Shown here piece after piece: positions 31,808 through 33,082 of a DNA stretch of 33,082 nucleotides. Source of the stretch: Moraxellaceae bacterium (lineage in GTDB: Bacteria; Pseudomonadota; Gammaproteobacteria; Pseudomonadales; Moraxellaceae); the NCBI GenBank assembly GCA_003543245.1, contig DPJB01000006.1, forward strand, positions 1 through 33,082. The letters run 5' to 3'. Numbering within the stretch: the first letter of the stretch is position 1; every line of letters begins with the position of its first letter. The notes below the pieces were generated by a model that was not told where the DNA came from, ran no database searches, and saw only the letters and a list, made by a program, of their open reading frames with translations. The position numbers and the translations under genes were made by a program.

Positions 31808-33082
31808 TCACGACATCACGTGGTGTTCAGGGCGAAAGCGGTTTGCCATTTGCCGGAAGGTAAAACTGAATCCCGGAAACATGGCGATGACGTGACCGCT
31901 TTTCGACTGGTACCAGCTGTGGCAGCCGCCGGATTTCCATACGGTACGTTCCATTTCCCGATGAATCATGCCGGTGTAATCGGCTTCCGCCTCGGCCGTC
32001 ACTTCCACCGTCCGCTTGCCGGATTTTTTCAGTGCCGCGATGCTCTTCATGATGTAGTTCATCTGCGCCTCGATCACGAAAATGGCCGAGGTGTGACCGA
32101 TACCGGTATTGGGACCGGTCACCACAAAGAAATTGGGAAATCCGGGTGCAGTCGTGCCGAGATAGGCGCGCGGAAATTCCGCCCAGGCAGCAGCCAGTGT
32201 CCGTCCGCCCCGGCCTGTCACCGGATAGGAGATAACCCCGTCGGTGGCGTCGTAACCGGTTGAGTAAACGATGACATCAAGGTCAAGATCCTGACCGTCC
32301 GTGGTGCGGATACCGGTCGGCGTAATCTCGGCAATGGCTGAGTTTTTTGTGTGCAGGGTCACGTTGTCACGGCACAGTGCCGGGTACAGCGTGTTGGAGA
32401 GAATGATGCGCTTGCAGCCGATAGTGTAATCCGGCGTTACCGCCTCCCTCAGGGCGGGATCGGCAATCTGCGTGCGGATATGTCGCAACGCAGCCCTTTG
32501 CGCGACCAGTTTCAGCATGCGCGGCGAATACTTGAAGCCGATCACGCGTGCTTCCAGCTCCCAGTAGATCATCGTACGCAGCAACTTGTGCAACGGCTTG
32601 ATACCGAGCAACGCACGTTGCCACTGTGGAAACTTGCGATCCGGGCGCGGCAGCACCCAGTGCGGCGTGCGCTGGAACACATGCAACTGCCCCACCTCGG
32701 GCGCGATGGCGGGAATGGCCTGGGCCGCCGAGGCACCACTGCCGATGATGGCCACACGCTTTCCCTTCAGGCTGACGTCATGATTCCAGTCGTTGGTATG
32801 GAAGGTCGCGCCCCGGAAGCTGTCACGCCCCTTGAAGTTGGGGATCACCGGCGTGCTTAGCGGGCCGGATGCATTGATCACGATGCGCGCCGTGAACTCG
32901 CCGCGGGCTTCCGTACGAATGCTCCAGCGCTGCACCGCCTCGTCCCAGCTCACCTGCTGCACGTTGCAGCCAGTCCGTGTTCGCTCGCGCAGTTTGTACT
33001 TGTCGATGACGTACTCGGTGTATTCCTGCAGTTCGGCCTGTTCCGCAAACATCTGCGACCACTTGTACGGCTCGAAGGAGAT
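31808..33082 (-). CDS. Baeyer-Villiger-type flavin monooxygenase (C-terminal part, 5' end outside window)
   Basis: The frame runs to the right edge (first visible residues ISFEPYKWSQMFAEQ), so the N-terminal FAD-binding motif is missing from view; 424 residues are present. FRGATFHTNDWN fits the Baeyer-Villiger fingerprint FxGxxxHxxxW, with Asn where Pro or Asp usually stands. VAIIGSGASAAQ is the NADPH-binding loop. VIVYSTGYDAT and FVVTGPNTGIGHTS mark the closing FAD region. The enzyme would insert oxygen next to a ketone, forming an ester or lactone. Downstream lie an SDR (alcohol to ketone) and hydrolase and SDR relics, which together resemble an alicyclic- or steroid-ketone pathway. The substrate is unknown. 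Confidence 0.86.
   Translation of the reverse strand: MSFEPYKWSQMFAEQAELQEYTEYVIDKYKLRERTRTGCNVQQVSWDEAVQRWSIRTEARGEFTARIVINASGPLSTPVIPNFKGRDSFRGATFHTNDWNHDVSLKGKRVAIIGSGASAAQAIPAIAPEVGQLHVFQRTPHWVLPRPDRKFPQWQRALLGIKPLHKLLRTMIYWELEARVIGFKYSPRMLKLVAQRAALRHIRTQIADPALREAVTPDYTIGCKRIILSNTLYPALCRDNVTLHTKNSAIAEITPTGIRTTDGQDLDLDVIVYSTGYDATDGVISYPVTGRGGRTLAAAWAEFPRAYLGTTAPGFPNFFVVTGPNTGIGHTSAIFVIEAQMNYIMKSIAALKKSGKRTVEVTAEAEADYTGMIHREMERTVWKSGGCHSWYQSKSGHVIAMFPGFSFTFRQMANRFRPEHHVMS

Noticed and set aside
1..33082. CRISPR array, rRNA genes or complete insertion sequence
   Set aside because: No regularly spaced repeats, no rRNA-like blocks and no transposase gene with terminal inverted repeats were seen in either strand.

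Overview
The window looks like the chromosome of a GC-rich proteobacterium (beta- or gammaproteobacterial in character; I cannot name the genus). An accessory, lower-GC left part (about 1-15.3 kb) meets a high-GC catabolic part (about 15.6-33.1 kb). GC contrast was judged by eye, not computed.

Left part. The window opens inside the 3' end of a umuC-type error-prone polymerase gene, followed by a SRAP/HMCES-family DNA-damage gene, two small lipoprotein genes, a DUF4234-like membrane protein and a divergent XRE regulator with a perfect inverted repeat between them. From 3.7 to 9.7 kb runs a minus-strand mobile-element module. In transcription order it holds an unrecognised 449-aa protein, an AlpA-type regulator, a replication protein of the inovirus Gp2/YfjJ type with an HxH motif, a second protein that looks like a paralogue of it but has lost both histidines, and a HerA/VirB4-like ATPase. 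Divergent from it are a 127-aa helical protein and a 1260-aa protein that combines a possible nuclease-like N-terminus with a P-loop-less, STAND-like, helix-rich body. The latter is the best candidate for an undescribed (perhaps defence) function. The module ends in a region with short repeats, a sequence resembling a tmRNA 3' end with a strong terminator, and the N-terminal stump of a P4-type tyrosine integrase.

Right part. A decayed Rieske ferredoxin gene (two 1-base deletions) borders a minus-strand operon: acyltransferase, extradiol (VOC) dioxygenase, fumarylacetoacetase-family hydrolase, acyl-CoA synthetase. A MhpA-like flavin hydroxylase and a TetR regulator run divergently. Together they suggest hydroxylation, meta-cleavage and CoA activation of an aromatic or polycyclic substrate. 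The 10-bp palindrome TCAATATTGA lies in the spacer of a good sigma-70 promoter in the divergent region and again just before tetR, so it is the likely TetR operator. An AraC-family gene then diverges from a flavoprotein dehydrogenase and a thiamine-diphosphate enzyme. A 19-bp hairpin terminator separates these from a last minus-strand cluster: a Baeyer-Villiger-type monooxygenase (cut by the window end), an SDR, and three successive broken genes (DUF2505-like, alpha/beta hydrolase, SDR), then an exported protein of unknown function.
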